A DNA stretch of 64,000 bases from an uncultured Acetatifactor sp. (GCA_910578185.1 CAJTPN010000017.1:7117-71116); one strand, 5' to 3'; positions 51,677-61,296 are shown, counted from the first letter of the stretch. A program made the numbers and translations. Notes: a model not told the origin generated them from the sequence alone.

Positions 51677-51794
51677 GCTTATCTTACATGCCTATTAAGG
51701 ATTTACGCAATATTCAGCAGGTATCTTTCTGAGGGCAGTTTATGATGTTTCCGAAAACTGCTTTGAAATCATCCGTTAAAATCATAAAAAACTA

Positions 51795-51823
51795 TTGACA
51801 ATTGCCTGGTTATGCTGTATATA
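51795..51823 (+). promoter_or_regulatory. Promoter of the GntR-ABC cassette
   Basis: Perfect TTGACA (51795-51800), 17 bp, then TATATA (51818-51823). The -10 region overlaps a GTTAT..ATAAC dyad (about 51809-51827), which could be the GntR autoregulatory site. Confidence 0.7.
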
Positions 51824-51852
51824 TAACATATAAACAGATAGGCGGTGATAAA

Positions 51853-52230
51853 TTGAAGTTATTACAAAATTCAGGCGTGCCCATTTATCAGCAGATTTCG
51901 GAACAACTGAAATCGGACATTTTATCCGGTAAACGCAAAGAAGGGGAATATCTTCCTTCCATCCGCGGGTTAGCAAAGGATCTAAAAATCAGCGTAATCA
52001 CAACAATGAAAGCGTATGAACAGTTAGAAGCAGAAGGACTTGTGACAGCCGCCCCGGGAAAGGGCTTTTACATTAATGCCCAGGATAGTGAGATGCTGCG
52101 GGAACAGCATTTGCGCAAGGTGGAAGAATCCCTGATGAGCGCCATGCAGGCGGCAGAGATTGCCGGAATGACAGATGCAGAACTGCTGCAAACCTTAGAG
52201 GCACTGCTTTGCATAAAGGAAGGTTCTTGA
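51853..52230 (+). CDS. GntR-family repressor, YtrA type
   Basis: 125 residues from TTG 51853, with AGGCGGTGA upstream; the frame starting at 51802 would begin inside the promoter. GntR HTH: 'GVPIYQQISEQLKSDILSGKRKEGEYLPSIRGLAKDLKISVITTMKAYEQLEAEGLVTAAPGKGFYI'. The tail of about 50 residues is a short helical dimer arm, as in YtrA repressors of ABC-2 operons in Firmicutes. It begins the operon and would repress it; the inducer is often a cell-wall antibiotic, not known here. Confidence 0.9.
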   Translation: MKLLQNSGVPIYQQISEQLKSDILSGKRKEGEYLPSIRGLAKDLKISVITTMKAYEQLEAEGLVTAAPGKGFYINAQDSEMLREQHLRKVEESLMSAMQAAEIAGMTDAELLQTLEALLCIKEGS

Positions 52231-52291
52231 TAAAACATTAAGCATTGTTTGTAAAATCACTTGAACATGTTTACAAAATATGAGGTGAAAA

Positions 52292-53233
52292 ATGGAAGAA
52301 AACAAGTTACAGGAGTTTCAAAATGTGATCCAGGCAACAAATATAACAAAAAAATATCATGGTTTTGCACTGCAGCTCCCCAATCTGGCGCTGCCAAAAG
52401 GTTTTGCAACAGCTTTGATCGGTGAAAACGGCGCAGGGAAGACCACATTACTTAATATTCTGGCAGGCATCCGTCTGGATTTTAAAGGAGATATTTCCTA
52501 TTTCGGAAAGCCGAAAGGACCGATTAACAGCGAAATTCAGGAACGAATTGGATACACAGGGCCCAGAAGCTATTTTCTGCCCCACTGGACCTTATCCCAG
52601 GTAGAAGAGGTCAATGAACTATTGTTTGCTAACTTTCACAAGGATCGTTTCCGTAATATTTGCCAGGAACTCGGCATAACCCAGAGCAAGGTTAAAGAGA
52701 TCAAGAAATTATCGGACGGAAACCGGATGAAACTGATGCTGGCATCCGTGCTGGCCAGAGATACCAAACTTCTGATCCTGGACGAACCGGCTTCCCCTCT
52801 GGATCCTCTGATGCGTGATAAACTATGCGATTTGATTCGGACCTATCTGGCCCAGGGTAACGGTGAGCGATCCGTTTTCTTTTCCACACACAATATTTCC
52901 GATATGGAAAACGTGACGGATTATGCCATTATAATGGACCACGGCCGCATTGTGGAAGAAGGTTTTGTAGAAGACCTGAAAGAAAAGTATATCCTGGTCA
53001 AAGGGGATGGAGAAGATGCAAACGCAGCAAAGGAGATCTTGGTTTCTATGACAGGCAGCACTTACGGATTTGAAGGGCTTTGCGCTGCGGAAAATCTGGA
53101 TCGGTTAGCCGGCATGAACGTAGTCAGTGAAGTTCCCACCCTTTCTCAGATCAGTGTGGGAATTATGAAAGCAAACACAAATTTAAAGCTTTCCACACCC
53201 TCTTTTACCACTCACAGGGAGATATCATCATGA
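52292..53233 (+). CDS. ABC transporter ATP-binding protein (YtrB/CcmA type)
   Basis: 313 residues. Walker A GENGAGKTT at 44-52, signature region 'KLSDGNRMKLMLASVLARDTKLLILDEPASPLDPL' with Walker B LLILDEP. The signature is LSDGN rather than LSGGQ. The C-terminal 90 residues are an added regulatory domain. It powers the two membrane proteins that follow; the stop and next start overlap by 4 bp (ATGA at 53230). Confidence 0.94.
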   Translation: MEENKLQEFQNVIQATNITKKYHGFALQLPNLALPKGFATALIGENGAGKTTLLNILAGIRLDFKGDISYFGKPKGPINSEIQERIGYTGPRSYFLPHWTLSQVEEVNELLFANFHKDRFRNICQELGITQSKVKEIKKLSDGNRMKLMLASVLARDTKLLILDEPASPLDPLMRDKLCDLIRTYLAQGNGERSVFFSTHNISDMENVTDYAIIMDHGRIVEEGFVEDLKEKYILVKGDGEDANAAKEILVSMTGSTYGFEGLCAAENLDRLAGMNVVSEVPTLSQISVGIMKANTNLKLSTPSFTTHREISS

Positions 53234-53868
53234 CAAAGAAAATAAAAAGTTACCTGGTATTTACATCATTCCTCTATCGCCTTGTTATGTTCCTGCTAAT
53301 TCCGGTGGCTTTGACAGTCATTGGTCTGCAGTTTGGAATCCCAATGGTCGCAGCCCTGATCCCGCTGGTGGAAATCGTTTCCGATTACAGGCTGTTTGGC
53401 GGAATTCAGACAAAAGAAGCCGTAAAACTGGACTTCCTAAATACCTCCGGAAACGGCAGGGCAATTATGAAAACAGCAATTTCGTTGGATATTTTCAGAA
53501 AGCTTGTATCTGTTGTGGTGATCTTGCCGATCTGCTTTCTCCTTATCCTGTTGACAAGTGCTGAGCAGTCCTCAGATGTTGTATCTTTTGGCAGCGACAC
53601 CGCAGTATCGTTTCTGTGCTTTGCGGCTGCTTCCTGCTGGTTTTTCTCGGTGCTGGGAACCTATATGGGAAGATTTGGATCCCAGTTTTGGTTTAGTCTG
53701 CTGATGGGGTATCTGGGAACCATTCTTGAAGTTTTCTGCTGGTTCCTGCCAAATTTACTACGCTATGCGCTACTTTATGCAACAGGGTTTATGGTGTTGG
53801 GCATTTGGGTCAGTATTCTTGCGGTCAAAACCATATTAAAAAAGGTGGAGGGAAGCTATTATGATTAA
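53230..53868 (+). CDS. ABC-2-type membrane subunit A
   Basis: 212 residues with about six helices, ATG 53230 overlapping the ATPase stop. No catalytic motif; the pattern 'SYLVFTSFLYRLVMFLLIPVALTVIGLQF' and gene order are those of small ABC-2 permeases in GntR-linked cassettes. It overlaps the next gene by 8 bp. Substrate unknown. Confidence 0.8.
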   Translation: MTKKIKSYLVFTSFLYRLVMFLLIPVALTVIGLQFGIPMVAALIPLVEIVSDYRLFGGIQTKEAVKLDFLNTSGNGRAIMKTAISLDIFRKLVSVVVILPICFLLILLTSAEQSSDVVSFGSDTAVSFLCFAAASCWFFSVLGTYMGRFGSQFWFSLLMGYLGTILEVFCWFLPNLLRYALLYATGFMVLGIWVSILAVKTILKKVEGSYYD

Positions 53869-54520
53869 TAATTGGAAATTTGGATATAAATGCATACAGT
53901 ATGCCCATGGACGAAGGTCAAACGGAATATTGATGATCATTTTTTTGTTAATCAGCCTGTTGTTTTTTGTCATGTGGCCTGACACGATCTTCGGAGGATA
54001 TATGCTCATGTGTGCAAGTCTGATGCCCACACAAATGCTTAGTTCTCTGAACGTATCAAGCCTGGTTCAGTCCTCCCCAGTGAGGAAAAAAATGCAAACT
54101 TTAATACCGGCGGTATTTACCTGCGGTAATGTACTGATTATGTATCTGATATCCGTTCTGATTCACGGTATTACCATCCTGATAAAACCGGAAACTACCG
54201 GAAGCGTATGTATTTCCGTGATTCTTGAGACAGCCGTCATGGCAATAATGATGATATATCTGGCAGTTGCCTATAAATATTTCATCACATCCATTGCCGC
54301 CTTTTTGATTATCTATTCCATACTCTTCAGCGAGGCGGATATACTGAAGATAGACCCGGGCTTTTTCCCTCCCGGCAGCGCGGCCTTTCCTTTGACGGCA
54401 CTGTCATGTCTGGCAATCCTTTTGGCCGGAGGGTTTCTGCAATATCTGTTCTCTCTCCTGGTATATAAAGCGCCCATGTCCAAAATGGCCCAGGCCGCCT
54501 CCCTGCGCGAGGAATTATAG
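53861..54520 (+). CDS. ABC-2-type membrane subunit B
   Basis: 219 residues with about six helices. 'LLFFVMWPDTIFGGYMLMCASLMPTQMLSSLNVSSLVQSSPVRKKMQTLIPAVFTCGNVLI' has the conserved short loop seen in ABC-2 permeases before a charged RKK. Same operon, last gene; a small hairpin (54553-54575) lies after it. It likely pairs with subunit A. Confidence 0.8.
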   Translation: MINNWKFGYKCIQYAHGRRSNGILMIIFLLISLLFFVMWPDTIFGGYMLMCASLMPTQMLSSLNVSSLVQSSPVRKKMQTLIPAVFTCGNVLIMYLISVLIHGITILIKPETTGSVCISVILETAVMAIMMIYLAVAYKYFITSIAAFLIIYSILFSEADILKIDPGFFPPGSAAFPLTALSCLAILLAGGFLQYLFSLLVYKAPMSKMAQAASLREEL

Positions 54521-54564
54521 CCCAAGCAGGGAGAACGCCTCTCTATTCAATATCATGGAAAAGG

Positions 54565-56535
54565 TTATTTCATGACAGTATTACTTTTTGTCCTGCGTAT
54601 CCGTCTGATCAGCCAGAGAATCAACAAGATTGCCAGAACTATCACAAGCAGGGCTGCGAGCATTATAATTACGGCGTATTTGTTGGGATTTTTCAGCAAG
54701 TCGCCGATGGCCCTGCTGTCCTCCACCACCTTGCGCCCCTGATCGGAAGCATAATATGCCGGTACGTTTGCAATCCCATCCCCGTCCGTATCTTCCAGTG
54801 CTTCCAGATATCCTGCAATGGCAGCCCAGGCCTTTATTTCCCTGCCTTGGGTATGGATAATGGCATCCTCAATATTTTCTATAGGAGTGCCGTCCGCAAA
54901 CTTGGGCTGGATGGAAAGGATGCCATAGGACACATCCGTAACGGCGCCCAGCATTTGTCCGCTATACAGATCACACACCACACGATATAACCTGTCATCC
55001 TGAATTTCAATCCGCTTGCCCTGCTCGTCCACCATATAACAGTCCGTGACCTTGTTCAATATCAGGCGATTGGGATTAAAACGGAAATGAATTCCACTTA
55101 AATACAATCTGGCCGTGGTCATGAAATCAGACATAGATGCGTCGATTTCAGCTCCGGTTTTCAGTTCCGCCCCTGTCAGATACATACTGATCAGTGGATA
55201 ACCTGGAACGCCGTCCAGACCAATCCCCAAAGAATACGCATTAAACACATCTTCCACTGTAATATCGCCTATGGCAAAGGTATCCCGGATACATCCCGAG
55301 GGCGCCAGCGCCACATCCACCGGATTTCCGTCAAAGTCCGGGGCATTTTCAACCGTATATACAAAGGCGTCCGCAAGAAGATTACCCAAATTATGCCCCG
55401 TATGAACACGGGAAATGTCATGCAGCGAAGAAAAAGCTATGCTGTTTTGCGCCAGTACCTGCTTCCTGGTATAGCCAAATCGGGACAGGTATCCTGCGTC
55501 CACATCTTCCATCAGCGCGTCTATCTTTTCCTGGGTGGGAATGTCCGACGGGATTTCTACAGTGACGGGAATCAATTCATAGTCCGCTGCCTCCCAACGT
55601 CCTTCCTCCGTTTGGCACATGGTGAGACTTCCCAGGTTCTTGCCATATTCTCCGCAGGATACGATATACGTGTCGCCTTGACGAATAGGCTCTGCAAGTG
55701 CAGTGTGGGTATGTCCGCTGATAATCAAGTCTATTTCCGGAACATTTTTCGCCAATATTTCATCTTCGGATTTCTTTTCATTTTCATTCGTACCGCTGTG
55801 GGAGACACAGACAATCAGGTCCACATCCTCTTTCTCACGGATTTCACTGACTACAGCTGCTGCGGCTTTGGAAGCATCTTTAAACTTCAGCACACAGGTA
55901 GGCGCACAGGCAAGGGAATCCTCTCCAAAAACACCAAGCACGGCAATTTTGATACCTCCTTTGTCTAACACCACATAGTCCTTCATTCCATAAGCGGTAA
56001 ACGCATCTTTCAAAAGCTGCTGATCTTCTGTCAGCCCTTGGGCTTCCATCCCATCCCAGTCAATATTGCAAAGCACCATGGCCGGAACAGGCTCACCGCT
56101 TGCGGATGCGGCAAATAATGTGCCGGCCAGGCCTTCACTGCGGTAATCAAATTCATGATTCCCCAAGGTAGTTACCTCACATTCCAAAGCTCCCAGCATC
56201 CGAAGCTCCGGTGCATCGCTGTGATATATGGTCTGTACCAGCGTCCCCATGGAAAAATCTCCGGCATCCAAAACCAATGTATCTGGATTTTCTGCTTTTG
56301 CCTGTTTTACCAGCGTCTTAATCCGTGCAAAACCTCCCAGAACCATATCCTGATCATCCTGTACCGTTAAGAAGCTGTTTAGATGAGAATGTGTATCATG
56401 AAGAAAAAGGATGTCTACTGTCTTGCCGGATTGTTCCGCCGCGGCCTGGGCTGTGAATAAAAAAGAAAATGAAAGGCAGAGAAACATGATGAAAAAGAAT
56501 GCTGCTGTCTTCCTGATAGAAATGTATTTTTTCAT
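54565..56535 (-). CDS. Membrane-anchored 5'-nucleotidase/2',3'-cyclic phosphodiesterase
   Basis: 656 residues. Signal peptide at 1-32 (FFIMFLCLSFSFLFTAQAAAEQ). The calcineurin-like half has 'DILFLHDTHSHLN', 'LDAGDFSMGT', 'TLGNHEFDYRSEGL' and 'LIISGHTHTA'. The C-terminal 5'-nucleotidase domain has 'NLLADAFVYTVENAPDFDGNPVDVALAPSGCIRDTF'. Near 605 a 'DTDGDGIANV' calcium-binding loop appears, then one membrane helix (YAVIIMLAALLVIVLAILLILWLIRRI) fixes it to the outer face. It would scavenge nucleotides outside the cell. GGAGA precedes ATG 56535. Upstream are 15-bp tandem repeats. Confidence 0.93.
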   Translation of the reverse strand: MKKYISIRKTAAFFFIMFLCLSFSFLFTAQAAAEQSGKTVDILFLHDTHSHLNSFLTVQDDQDMVLGGFARIKTLVKQAKAENPDTLVLDAGDFSMGTLVQTIYHSDAPELRMLGALECEVTTLGNHEFDYRSEGLAGTLFAASASGEPVPAMVLCNIDWDGMEAQGLTEDQQLLKDAFTAYGMKDYVVLDKGGIKIAVLGVFGEDSLACAPTCVLKFKDASKAAAAVVSEIREKEDVDLIVCVSHSGTNENEKKSEDEILAKNVPEIDLIISGHTHTALAEPIRQGDTYIVSCGEYGKNLGSLTMCQTEEGRWEAADYELIPVTVEIPSDIPTQEKIDALMEDVDAGYLSRFGYTRKQVLAQNSIAFSSLHDISRVHTGHNLGNLLADAFVYTVENAPDFDGNPVDVALAPSGCIRDTFAIGDITVEDVFNAYSLGIGLDGVPGYPLISMYLTGAELKTGAEIDASMSDFMTTARLYLSGIHFRFNPNRLILNKVTDCYMVDEQGKRIEIQDDRLYRVVCDLYSGQMLGAVTDVSYGILSIQPKFADGTPIENIEDAIIHTQGREIKAWAAIAGYLEALEDTDGDGIANVPAYYASDQGRKVVEDSRAIGDLLKNPNKYAVIIMLAALLVIVLAILLILWLIRRIRRTKSNTVMK

Positions 56536-56951
56536 TGTAAAGTCTCCTATTCCTGTTACGCCATTTGCCTAAAGGCATATTTGCCTTGGGCATATTTGCC
56601 TTGACCATATTTGCCTTGACCACATCTGCCTTGACCACATTGTACGCTGCAGCGCCCGGCTTCTTTTCACCGGTGTTTTAGCCACATGATATCTACCATT
56701 ATAATCATATGGTTAAAAAAAGGCAAGGAAATCAGAAAAACTTGAAGATATGGCTGATTTATGGTATCCTGCAAGTAAGTACTAACAAGATATGGCGCCA
56801 GGGTCAAAAATCATGATGATACCTTTTACATACACATGGTTTCAGATCCCAATCTGCATGAGAAAACAGCCCGTCAGGACCGATTTCGATTGTTTTCAGG
56901 ATTGCCCAAGCCCTACGCCCATGGCAATCCGCGTATCAAAGGGGGTACGTT
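56536..56951. other. Divergent intergenic region with 15-bp tandem repeats
   Basis: No gene. 56576-56635 is a minisatellite. A weak + strand promoter (TTGAAG 56742-56747, 17 bp, TATCCT 56765-56770) and a small ACCAT..ATGGT palindrome near 56695-56713 are visible. GGGGGTACG lies before the GH gene ATG. Confidence 0.5.
56576..56635. repeat. Four copies of a 15-bp tandem repeat
   Basis: CATATTTGCCTTGGG, then CATATTTGCCTTGAC twice and CACATCTGCCTTGAC, at 56576, 56591, 56606 and 56621. A decayed fifth copy flanks the left end. On the - strand it lies in the leader of the nucleotidase gene. Confidence 0.9.
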
Positions 56952-59537
56952 ATGGAAAAGACACTTTGGGACGTTTTTAGAGGCCGGGAGAAGGATTATA
57001 TCAATCCCTTTTTCTGGCAGTACGGAGGGGAAGATTCTCTGATTCGCGAGGAAATGGAAAGGATTTTTGACGCAGGTATCCGACAGGTGTGCGTAGAATC
57101 CAGAACACATTCCGATTTCCTGGGGCCTGGCTGGTGGGAGGATATGGATATTATCCTGGAGGAAGCCCGCAAAAGAGAGATGAAGGTATGGGTCCTTGAC
57201 GATGCTCATTTCCCAAGCGGCTACGCCAACGGACAAGTGGCTCTCAATCCGGCCTACGGAAAACGCTACCTTGCGTGCTTTCACATTGACGTAAGGGGGC
57301 CGCTGACAGGAAACGGCTTTCTGGTTCACCTGGAAGAAGGGGAGACGCTCATTGGAGTAACCGCTGGAAAAAAAGGCCGAAAACCACAGACACTATCCAT
57401 GGTACATGAAATTACGGACAAGGTTCGGAACGGTGTTTTATATTGGGAGGTACCGGAAGGGATCTGGACCATTACCATCTTAAAAATCACCAATCGAAGT
57501 ACGGGCAGAAAAGGATACATCAATGTGATTGATAAGGAGGCAGTGAGCTTCTTTATTCGTACCATCTATGAGCCCCATTATGAGAGATATGGTGAGCTGT
57601 TCGGGAAAGAATTTGCAGGCTTTTTCTCAGACGAACCGGAATTGGGAAATGTCTTGTCCGAATACGGGCATAACGCCAGATTGGGAATCGCCGGTCAGAC
57701 GCTGTCCTGGTGTGAGGAGTTGGGTAATATACTGCGTCAGAAGTGGGGGGACTCCATGGCAGTCCGTTTGACTGCCTTATGGGACGATATTGGAGCTGAA
57801 ACACAATCTGCCCGATTTGAATACATGGACACAGTAACCGACCTATATGGGAAATATTTCAGCGGACAGATCGGCCACTGGTGCCGAAGCCATGGTGTAG
57901 AATACATAGGGCATGTGATCGAGGACAACGGATGCCACAGCAGGCTGGGACTTGGCACAGGCCACTTTTTTAAAGCGCTCCAGGGGCAGGATATGTCCGG
58001 AATTGACGTAGTACTGCAGCAGATTCGGCCCGGATTAGATGATTGTCTCTTTTATCATACTCACGGCAAAGGTCAGTATGACGGGACCTTTTTCCACTAT
58101 GGGCTGGCAAAACTGGGAAGCAGCCTGGCACATTTGGATGTTTCAAAAAAGGGCCGAACCATGTGCGAAATTTTCGGCGCCTATGGATGGGCGGAAGGAC
58201 TGAAGCTGATGAAATGGCTGGCGGATCATATGCTGGTGAACGGAGTGAATTATTTTGTTCCCCACGCCTTCTCCATGAAGGAATTTCCCGACAGGGATTG
58301 TCCGCCTCACTTTTACGCACGGGGAAACAACCCCCAATTTCCTTATTTTTCCTATTTGATGACATATATGAATCGAGTGAGCCATCTGATAAACAATGGC
58401 GTCCATGTACCATGCGCCGGGGTATTTTATCCTGCCTGCGCCGAATGGATGGGAAATTGTGACGGGTTTGAAGTAGTGGGCCGGGACCTTTTGCAGCATC
58501 AGGTGGATTATGAGGTTTTGCCGGGAGAAGCATTGCTGCGCGGAAGCCTGGGAAGTGGGACTTTTACGGTAGGAACGGAAACCTATCATACCCTCATTTT
58601 CCCCTATTGCGAATACCTTCCCGATTACATTCTGCAATGGTGCGACCGCGCATTGGAAGCAGGCGTGAGAATCCTTTTCCATAAAGCGCTGCCAAAGTAC
58701 ATGCAAAATCACCAAATCTATCAAAACCATAGGCTGCTTCTTGTAAGTGATTTGTCCGCCTGGCTGGAAAAAGAGCATATTGGAGAAATATCCCTTACCG
58801 AAAAAGCACCCGGTTTAAGATATTATCATTACAGACACGACAATGGCGATCTCTTCCTGTTGTTTAACGAATCCACTAATGAAAACGTGGAGACGACGCT
58901 TTTTCTTCCCGATGCTGCGGACATAAATACCTTCCGATACGATGCATGGGAAAATAAACTATATCGTGCAACTCAAAAGGAAGGAGCGCTTCCCTTGACA
59001 TTGATACCAGGAGAAGCCACTATCTTCTTTGTGGGAGAAATCGGAGATGAAATTGAGATTCTGCCGGAAGTTGGCGCTTGGAAAGACACGGAAGTGCTGA
59101 CCGGAATCAAAACCGCTTTGGCTCCGTGGAAGATTTCCATGAAGGCATATAATGAAGCTGCGCCCAGGGAAACTGAGCTTCATGACCTGGTAAACCTGTC
59201 GGACGAGGAGCATTATCCCTGCTTTTCCGGAGAAGTGGTATATGAAACTTCTTTTGACAGCAACTGTCTGCCAAAGGAATGCAGACTCTTCCGCCTGGAT
59301 TTCGGCAAGGTATACGAGACTATGGATGTACTCTTGAACGGAAAACGCCTGGGCGTCAGAATCGCCGCTCCCTATACTGTGGAATTTACCTCAGATGATG
59401 TCCTGCCCGGAACCAATGCATTGCAAATACGGGTTTGCAATACGCTTGTCCACGCAGTCAGAGACGTGATGTCGGCCACCATGCCGCTGGAGCCCACCGG
59501 TCTGTTAGGTCCGGTTCGGCTGTTGGCTGGATTATAG
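56952..59537 (+). CDS. GH106-like glycoside hydrolase (alpha-L-rhamnosidase type)
   Basis: 861 residues, no signal peptide. 'INPFFWQYGGEDSLIREEMERIFDAGIRQVCVESR' opens the barrel and 'MKVWVLDDAHFPSGYANGQVALNPAYGKRYL' carries the D-D-A-H-F-P-S-G motif equivalent to the DE-x-x-x-PSG motif of GH106-like enzymes. 'AGFFSDEPELGN' near 215 and 'GHVIEDNGCHSRLGLGTGHFFKALQGQDMSGIDVV' near 325 carry acidic candidates for catalysis. The C-terminal 130 residues form a jelly-roll like the sugar-binding domain of GH2 (FDSNCLPKECRLFRLDFGKVYETMDVLLNGKRLG). It could cut rhamnose or a related deoxysugar. The esterase gene follows by 56 bp, so decorated plant or host glycans are a likely substrate. Family assignment is by motif only. 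Confidence 0.7.
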   Translation: MEKTLWDVFRGREKDYINPFFWQYGGEDSLIREEMERIFDAGIRQVCVESRTHSDFLGPGWWEDMDIILEEARKREMKVWVLDDAHFPSGYANGQVALNPAYGKRYLACFHIDVRGPLTGNGFLVHLEEGETLIGVTAGKKGRKPQTLSMVHEITDKVRNGVLYWEVPEGIWTITILKITNRSTGRKGYINVIDKEAVSFFIRTIYEPHYERYGELFGKEFAGFFSDEPELGNVLSEYGHNARLGIAGQTLSWCEELGNILRQKWGDSMAVRLTALWDDIGAETQSARFEYMDTVTDLYGKYFSGQIGHWCRSHGVEYIGHVIEDNGCHSRLGLGTGHFFKALQGQDMSGIDVVLQQIRPGLDDCLFYHTHGKGQYDGTFFHYGLAKLGSSLAHLDVSKKGRTMCEIFGAYGWAEGLKLMKWLADHMLVNGVNYFVPHAFSMKEFPDRDCPPHFYARGNNPQFPYFSYLMTYMNRVSHLINNGVHVPCAGVFYPACAEWMGNCDGFEVVGRDLLQHQVDYEVLPGEALLRGSLGSGTFTVGTETYHTLIFPYCEYLPDYILQWCDRALEAGVRILFHKALPKYMQNHQIYQNHRLLLVSDLSAWLEKEHIGEISLTEKAPGLRYYHYRHDNGDLFLLFNESTNENVETTLFLPDAADINTFRYDAWENKLYRATQKEGALPLTLIPGEATIFFVGEIGDEIEILPEVGAWKDTEVLTGIKTALAPWKISMKAYNEAAPRETELHDLVNLSDEEHYPCFSGEVVYETSFDSNCLPKECRLFRLDFGKVYETMDVLLNGKRLGVRIAAPYTVEFTSDDVLPGTNALQIRVCNTLVHAVRDVMSATMPLEPTGLLGPVRLLAGL

Positions 59538-59593
59538 AACGGTTACAAAATCGCCCGGATTTTGTAAACCACACTGAAACTGGAGGTAATCTT

Positions 59594-60598
59594 ATGTATT
59601 ATGAAGAAATAGAAGCTTTTTGTGAAAAATACGATAAAACAGAGAAACAATTTGCCTTTCGGGCAGAGACCATCTCTCAGCATGAAGAATGGCGCCAAAG
59701 GGCCAGAGAACGCCTCAGGGAAATTTCCGGTATTGTTATGTGCGAACCTACCAATGCAGATTATCGTCAGATAGAAAAGATTTCCAGAGAAGGATATGTA
59801 GAAGAATACTGGCTTATGGATACGGAGCCCAAAATTGTCATGCCTTTTTATCTGCTGAGGCCTGACCTGCCAAACGGCGCCGCTGTATTGATTCCTCACG
59901 GACACGGCGGCGGCAAGGAAACATCCCTGAACGGCTTAAATGGATTGGCGGCACATTTGGCGCAGAACGGTTTCTTTGTTTTCTGTCCGGATGAACGAGG
60001 CTGCGGTGAACGACGGGAACGGTTCCAGCAGGGAGATTCCGATAGCGCTAAGCGCTCCAATTCCCATCGGGAACTGTTGCAGATTGCTGTTGGATTTGGT
60101 CAATCCGTAATCGGCCTGGCAGTATGGGATCTGATGCGGCTCATAGACTTTGCCCAAACCATCCCCCAGATCCGCAGAGACGCTATCGGCTGTGTGGGAA
60201 TGTCCGGAGGCGGCTTTCAAACGCTCTGGCTGTCCGCACTGGATCAACGGATACATTCTGCCGTCACCAGCGGATATTTTTACGGAATGCGGGATTCTCT
60301 GGTTAGAATGTCAAACAACTGTGCCTGCAATTTCGTCCCCTTTATGTGGCAGACCATGGATATGGGCGACATGGGGGCCATGATAGCGCCCCGTCCACTG
60401 TTCATCGAAAGCGGACGGGAAGACCCCTTAAACGGTCACAGAGGTTTGGACAACGTACGGGAGCAGTTGGCCGTAACCCAAAAGGCATATGCACTGTACG
60501 GTGCGGAAAAAAATCTCATTCACAAGATACATCCCAATGGACACATGTGGGTGGGAGACGGCGTAACAGACTTTCTCTTTCAAACGCTGTGCCGTTGA
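59594..60598 (+). CDS. Alpha/beta-hydrolase esterase (acetyl-esterase/DLH-like)
   Basis: 334 residues from ATG 59594 with TGGAGG right upstream; the frame open from 59435 starts inside the previous gene. 'AAVLIPHGHGGGKETS' gives the HGxGG oxyanion-type loop and 'DAIGCVGMSGGGFQTLWLSAL' the nucleophile elbow with Ser 204. 'DERGCGERRERFQQ' is seen in the acetylxylan-esterase-like group, and the C-terminal 'KIHPNGHMWVGD' carries the catalytic His. It likely removes acyl groups from glycans acted on by the GH106-like enzyme. No signal peptide, so cytoplasmic. Confidence 0.85.
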   Translation: MYYEEIEAFCEKYDKTEKQFAFRAETISQHEEWRQRARERLREISGIVMCEPTNADYRQIEKISREGYVEEYWLMDTEPKIVMPFYLLRPDLPNGAAVLIPHGHGGGKETSLNGLNGLAAHLAQNGFFVFCPDERGCGERRERFQQGDSDSAKRSNSHRELLQIAVGFGQSVIGLAVWDLMRLIDFAQTIPQIRRDAIGCVGMSGGGFQTLWLSALDQRIHSAVTSGYFYGMRDSLVRMSNNCACNFVPFMWQTMDMGDMGAMIAPRPLFIESGREDPLNGHRGLDNVREQLAVTQKAYALYGAEKNLIHKIHPNGHMWVGDGVTDFLFQTLCR

Positions 60599-60615
60599 AC
60601 CGCCACATAATCCTG

Positions 60616-61296
60616 TTATTTCTTTTCGGCATTAGTGGCGCTGGCAATTTTCTTTAAAGTATTATTCATACCCAATAACACAAAAATATCGCCTTTTTTG
60701 GTGGGGGCATCTGCTGGCGGATTGATCAGCAATGCCCCACTGCGTTTGATGGCAATTACATTCACGGAATATTTTTCCCGTAATTTCAGCTCCTTCAGGC
60801 TTTTTCCTGTCCAGTTATCCAGTGCCGCCACATCCGCAATAGAATATTCCGCCGTCAGCTCAATGGCGTCAAACAAATTGTTGAACGCCAGGTCATTGGC
60901 CAGATGTACACCCATTTCCCATTCCGGATAAACAATTTTATCCACACCTACCTTGGTCAGTATCTTTCCCTGGGTGTCATCATAAGCCTTGGCAATAATT
61001 AGTTTTATCCCTTGTTCCTTTGCCCAGATCGCCGCCAGCACCGATGCCTCAAGGCTGTGACCAATGGAAATGATGGCGCCGTCAAAATTCTTTCCTCCAA
61101 GCTCCGATAAGGATTCTTCGTTTGTCACATCCACACACATGGCCAGCGTCACGTATTCCGCAATCTGCCGCACCTTCTTTTCGCTGCAGTCAATAGCCAA
61201 TACCTTACAACCGTTGGCCTCCAGCTGCTTTGCCATACTGCTGCCAAATCTTCCAAGTCCTATGATAATATATTCCTTTTGTGTATTCTTTTTCAT
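60616..61296 (-). CDS. ktrA: Potassium channel regulatory subunit KtrA (RCK domain)
   Basis: 226 residues. Rossmann-type RCK_N with 'YIIIGLGRFGSSMAKQLEANGCKVLAIDCSEKKVRQIAEYVTLAM' (GxGxxG at about 15-20) and 'GAIISIGHSLEASVLAAIWAKEQG'. The C-terminal RCK_C, 'SLKELKLREKYSVNVIAIKRSGALLINPPADAPTKKGDIFVLLGMNNTLKKI', is the cyclic-di-AMP-binding type in other KtrA/CpaA proteins. It forms a ring that gates the KtrB channel with ATP/ADP. It lies after ktrB with a 227-bp gap, so it may have its own leader; GAGG precedes ATG 61296. It converges with the esterase gene. Confidence 0.95.
   Translation of the reverse strand: MKKNTQKEYIIIGLGRFGSSMAKQLEANGCKVLAIDCSEKKVRQIAEYVTLAMCVDVTNEESLSELGGKNFDGAIISIGHSLEASVLAAIWAKEQGIKLIIAKAYDDTQGKILTKVGVDKIVYPEWEMGVHLANDLAFNNLFDAIELTAEYSIADVAALDNWTGKSLKELKLREKYSVNVIAIKRSGALLINPPADAPTKKGDIFVLLGMNNTLKKIASATNAEKK

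Noticed and set aside
54553..54575. Hairpin between convergent genes as a firm terminator
   Set aside because: The stem has a bulge and only 8 pairs, and its T-run is distant and inside the opposite gene's end; mentioned only with the permease gene.
56396..56638. - strand open frame with VKANM repeats upstream of the nucleotidase
   Set aside because: It is the translation of the 15-bp minisatellite, running out of frame into the nucleotidase signal peptide; no start signal supports it.
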